Shown: in pieces, positions 4,788 to 6,328 of the stretch
How positions within the stretch are numbered: position 1 is the first letter of the stretch
How the letters are laid out: each line of letters opens with the position of its first letter
Assembly: GCA_002733735.2 (NCBI GenBank)
Contig: NVWT02000001.1
Coordinates: forward strand, 11,080-17,407
DNA: 6,328 nt
Direction of reading: 5' to 3'
Source: Robiginitomaculum sp.
GTDB taxonomy: Bacteria; Pseudomonadota; Alphaproteobacteria; Caulobacterales; Maricaulaceae
The notes under the pieces: generated by a model
The model's input: the letters and a program-made list of their open reading frames with translations, nothing else
Database searches by the model: none
What the model was told of the DNA's origin: nothing
Position numbers and translations under genes: made by a program

Positions 4788-5768
4788 ATGGTTCTCGATA
4801 ATAAAAAAATAAACTTGCTCCCGTTAAAAATAACACGGGTGTTTTCAATATTAGCTCTAAGCGGCTTAGCAGTAGCTTGTTCGTCATCGGGTAATTATGT
4901 TTCACATAGCGGTAATGCATGGGGGGCGCCGAATTATTCGGTTAATGATCAACGACATCAAAACGCTCGACACCAAACCCGACCTAGGCAATCAAACTCG
5001 GTAGCAGGTGGCGCGCACCAGAAGATCGGTCGTCCGTACACCATATCTGGAAAAACATATATTCCAGCACGCGATGACGATTACAATCGTGTTGGGGTAG
5101 CCTCCTGGTATGGGCCGAAATTCCATGGTAAAAAAACCGCCAATGGTGAGGTTTTTGACCAAAATGCAATGACTGCTGCCCACCCGACTTTACCATTACC
5201 ATCTATTGTGAGGGTTACAAATCTTGGTACAGGCAAGCAAATATTGGTGCGGCTCAATGATCGTGGGCCATTTATCGATGATAGGTTGATTGATCTTTCA
5301 AAGCGGGCGGCTTTTGAGCTTGGTTATGGCTCTAAAGGTATTACCAGGGTGCGAGTGGAGTATGTTGGGCCGGCGGCCTTGCCTGGCGAGAGACGACCTG
5401 CCACAAGGGTTTCAACTAATTCTCAAACTATACCAAAAGTGCAAAATGCTGCAATCAAGACGCAAGCGAGCAATGGTTGGCCGGAAGATCCAAATAAAAA
5501 ATACAGTATAGCATTATCGAAGCCGAAAACCTCCGAGAGTGGTTGGTTTGTTCAAGCTGGCGCTTATTCGACCGAACAGAAAGCTAGAAAAATTGCAACA
5601 AGTATGAACATTAGTGGTCGACCAAAAGTGCAAACAGCATGGATCAATAATCGCTATATTTATCGCGTGTTGGTGGGGCCTTATGCAAGTAAGTCTCAGG
5701 CTACGGAGCAACAAAGGGAAGTTGTATCCGCAGGGTTTTACAAAGCTAGAGTTACAGAGCAGAATTAA
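4788..5768 (+). CDS. rlpA: Septal ring lytic transglycosylase RlpA family lipoprotein
   Basis: RlpA proteins are outer-membrane lipoproteins at the division septum. They cleave glycan strands lacking stem peptides and so help daughter cells separate. The 326-residue product starts with a basic segment and hydrophobic stretch (about 12-30) ending LAVAC, giving a lipidated Cys31; the lipobox is slightly non-standard, with Ala rather than Leu at -3. A low-complexity linker rich in Gln, His, Arg, Ser and Asn follows. The double-psi beta-barrel catalytic domain (about 102-193) opens with GVASWYGPKFHG and contains NDRGPF. Glu121, Asp124, His132 and Asp158 match the conserved residues of active Pseudomonas RlpA, so activity is expected. 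After a second linker, a C-terminal SPOR domain (about 252-324, beginning GWFVQAGAYS) should bind denuded glycan at the septum. It is followed by its own terminator and then by a DD-carboxypeptidase that acts on the same substrate. Confidence 0.95.
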   Translation: MVLDNKKINLLPLKITRVFSILALSGLAVACSSSGNYVSHSGNAWGAPNYSVNDQRHQNARHQTRPRQSNSVAGGAHQKIGRPYTISGKTYIPARDDDYNRVGVASWYGPKFHGKKTANGEVFDQNAMTAAHPTLPLPSIVRVTNLGTGKQILVRLNDRGPFIDDRLIDLSKRAAFELGYGSKGITRVRVEYVGPAALPGERRPATRVSTNSQTIPKVQNAAIKTQASNGWPEDPNKKYSIALSKPKTSESGWFVQAGAYSTEQKARKIATSMNISGRPKVQTAWINNRYIYRVLVGPYASKSQATEQQREVVSAGFYKARVTEQN

Positions 5769-5814
5769 ATATTTATATGATGCTTTGCGCATCAAATTGA
5801 ATCATGCAATGATC

Positions 5815-5846
5815 GGGAGCAGTTAAGAAGACTGCTCCCTTTTATT
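5815..5846 (+). terminator. Intrinsic terminator after rlpA
   Basis: GGGAGCAGT (5815-5823) and ACTGCTCCC (5831-5839) form a perfect 9-bp stem with a 7-base loop, followed by TTTTATT. This is a strong Rho-independent terminator for rlpA. It ends only 15 bases before the next gene's start codon. A weaker 6-bp hairpin, TGATGC/GCATCA, precedes it at 5778-5794. Confidence 0.85.
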
Positions 5847-5861
5847 ATGTGCTGATTTATT

Positions 5862-6328
5862 ATGCGAATATTATTACTGATTGCCTTACTGGTTTTACCT
5901 GCAAAAAACGCGATAAGCCAAGGCTTTGAAACTCGTGCGCCGATAGCTGTAATTATTGATCAAGACACTGGAACAGTCTTGTTTGAAAAAAACGCCCGTG
6001 AGCCGATGCCCCCAGCATCAATGACCAAGATAATGACTTTATACGTTGTTTTTGAACGTCTTGCTGCCGGAGCTTTGTCTCTTGATGATAGATTTAGTGT
6101 TTCTGATGACGCATGGAGGCGAGGGGGGTTTGCTTCTGGTTCATCTACCATGTGCCTAACCCCCGGAGAAAAAGTACGGGTCGAGGATTTAATAAAAGGG
6201 GTGGTGGTGCTATCTGGTAATGATGCGGCAATTACCCTAGCAGAAAACATCAGTGGATCAGAAGAAGCATTTGCCAAGCTTATGACTGAGCGGGCGCATG
6301 AATTAGGGCTTTCGTCTGTTAATTTTGT
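5862..6328 (+). CDS. D-alanyl-D-alanine carboxypeptidase, S11 family penicillin-binding protein (partial; C-terminus beyond the right edge)
   Basis: S11 enzymes are periplasmic low-molecular-mass penicillin-binding proteins that remove the terminal D-Ala from peptidoglycan pentapeptides, limiting cross-linking. The visible 155 residues start with a short Sec signal peptide (MRILLLIALLVLPA, cleavage near residue 20). The family opening IAVIIDQDTGTVLFEKNAR follows, then the catalytic SxxK at Ser53-Lys56 in PASMTKIM, and the second motif SGN at 118-120 in VVVLSGNDAA. The third motif (KTG) is beyond the window. An in-frame TGA at 5853 fixes the start at or after 5862, and the signal peptide leaves 5862 as the only sensible choice, although no clear ribosome binding site precedes it. 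In Rhizobiales this gene is commonly the neighbour of rlpA. It is closest to the DacF/DacC type; the exact subclass cannot be told from this fragment. Confidence 0.94.
   Translation, partial: MRILLLIALLVLPAKNAISQGFETRAPIAVIIDQDTGTVLFEKNAREPMPPASMTKIMTLYVVFERLAAGALSLDDRFSVSDDAWRRGGFASGSSTMCLTPGEKVRVEDLIKGVVVLSGNDAAITLAENISGSEEAFAKLMTERAHELGLSSVNF

Noticed and set aside
5778..5794. Small hairpin TGATGC/GCATCA after rlpA as a possible regulatory RNA or terminator
   Set aside because: The stem is only 6 bp with no T-run, and the strong terminator 21 bases downstream suffices.

Overview
The window looks like part of an alphaproteobacterial chromosome, probably Hyphomicrobiales (Rhizobiales) or a close relative, with a moderately low G+C content. 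Three things point there. The order rlpA then a D-alanyl-D-alanine carboxypeptidase matches what I recall from that group. A ccmF gene for cytochrome c maturation is present. Two dispersed palindromes (3723-3773 and 4213-4262) resemble the abundant intergenic palindrome of Rhizobiales, with a core like AAAAGTGG..CCGGTTTT. The placement rests on recognition, not on a database search.

Layout. Positions 1-1373 (minus) hold the N-terminal 457 residues of CcmF, the haem lyase subunit; the gene runs off the left edge. Positions 1374-4385 are a mosaic accessory region between ccmF and a tRNA gene. It carries a REP-like repeat (1596-1635). Fused directly to that repeat is the C-terminal stub of a Hint (intein-like) pretoxin domain with a small toxin-like domain (1654-2055). 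One base further on is a HEAT-repeat protein that is the likely immunity partner (2057-2728). Next comes a broken REP-associated tyrosine transposase (RAYT, 2830-3486) between inverted copies of the same repeat, then a tandemly grown repeat cluster (3481-3586). About 800 bp of apparently non-coding sequence follows, with the two palindromes and a 15-bp inverted repeat that may terminate the tRNA transcript. Positions 4386-4475 (minus) encode tRNA-Ser(UGA). Positions 4788-5768 (plus) encode RlpA, a septal lipoprotein lytic transglycosylase with a SPOR domain. An intrinsic terminator follows, and then the first 155 residues of a DD-carboxypeptidase (5862 to the right edge).

How it fits together. 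ccmF, tRNA-Ser, rlpA and the carboxypeptidase are ordinary core genes. RlpA and the carboxypeptidase both act on periplasmic peptidoglycan. The insert between ccmF and the tRNA gene is the unusual part. A toxin/immunity tail cut from a larger polymorphic toxin begins exactly where a REP copy ends, and it lies with a RAYT gene inside a segment bounded by copies of that REP. The simplest reading is a toxin/immunity cassette trapped in, or moved with, a RAYT/REP element that has since decayed.
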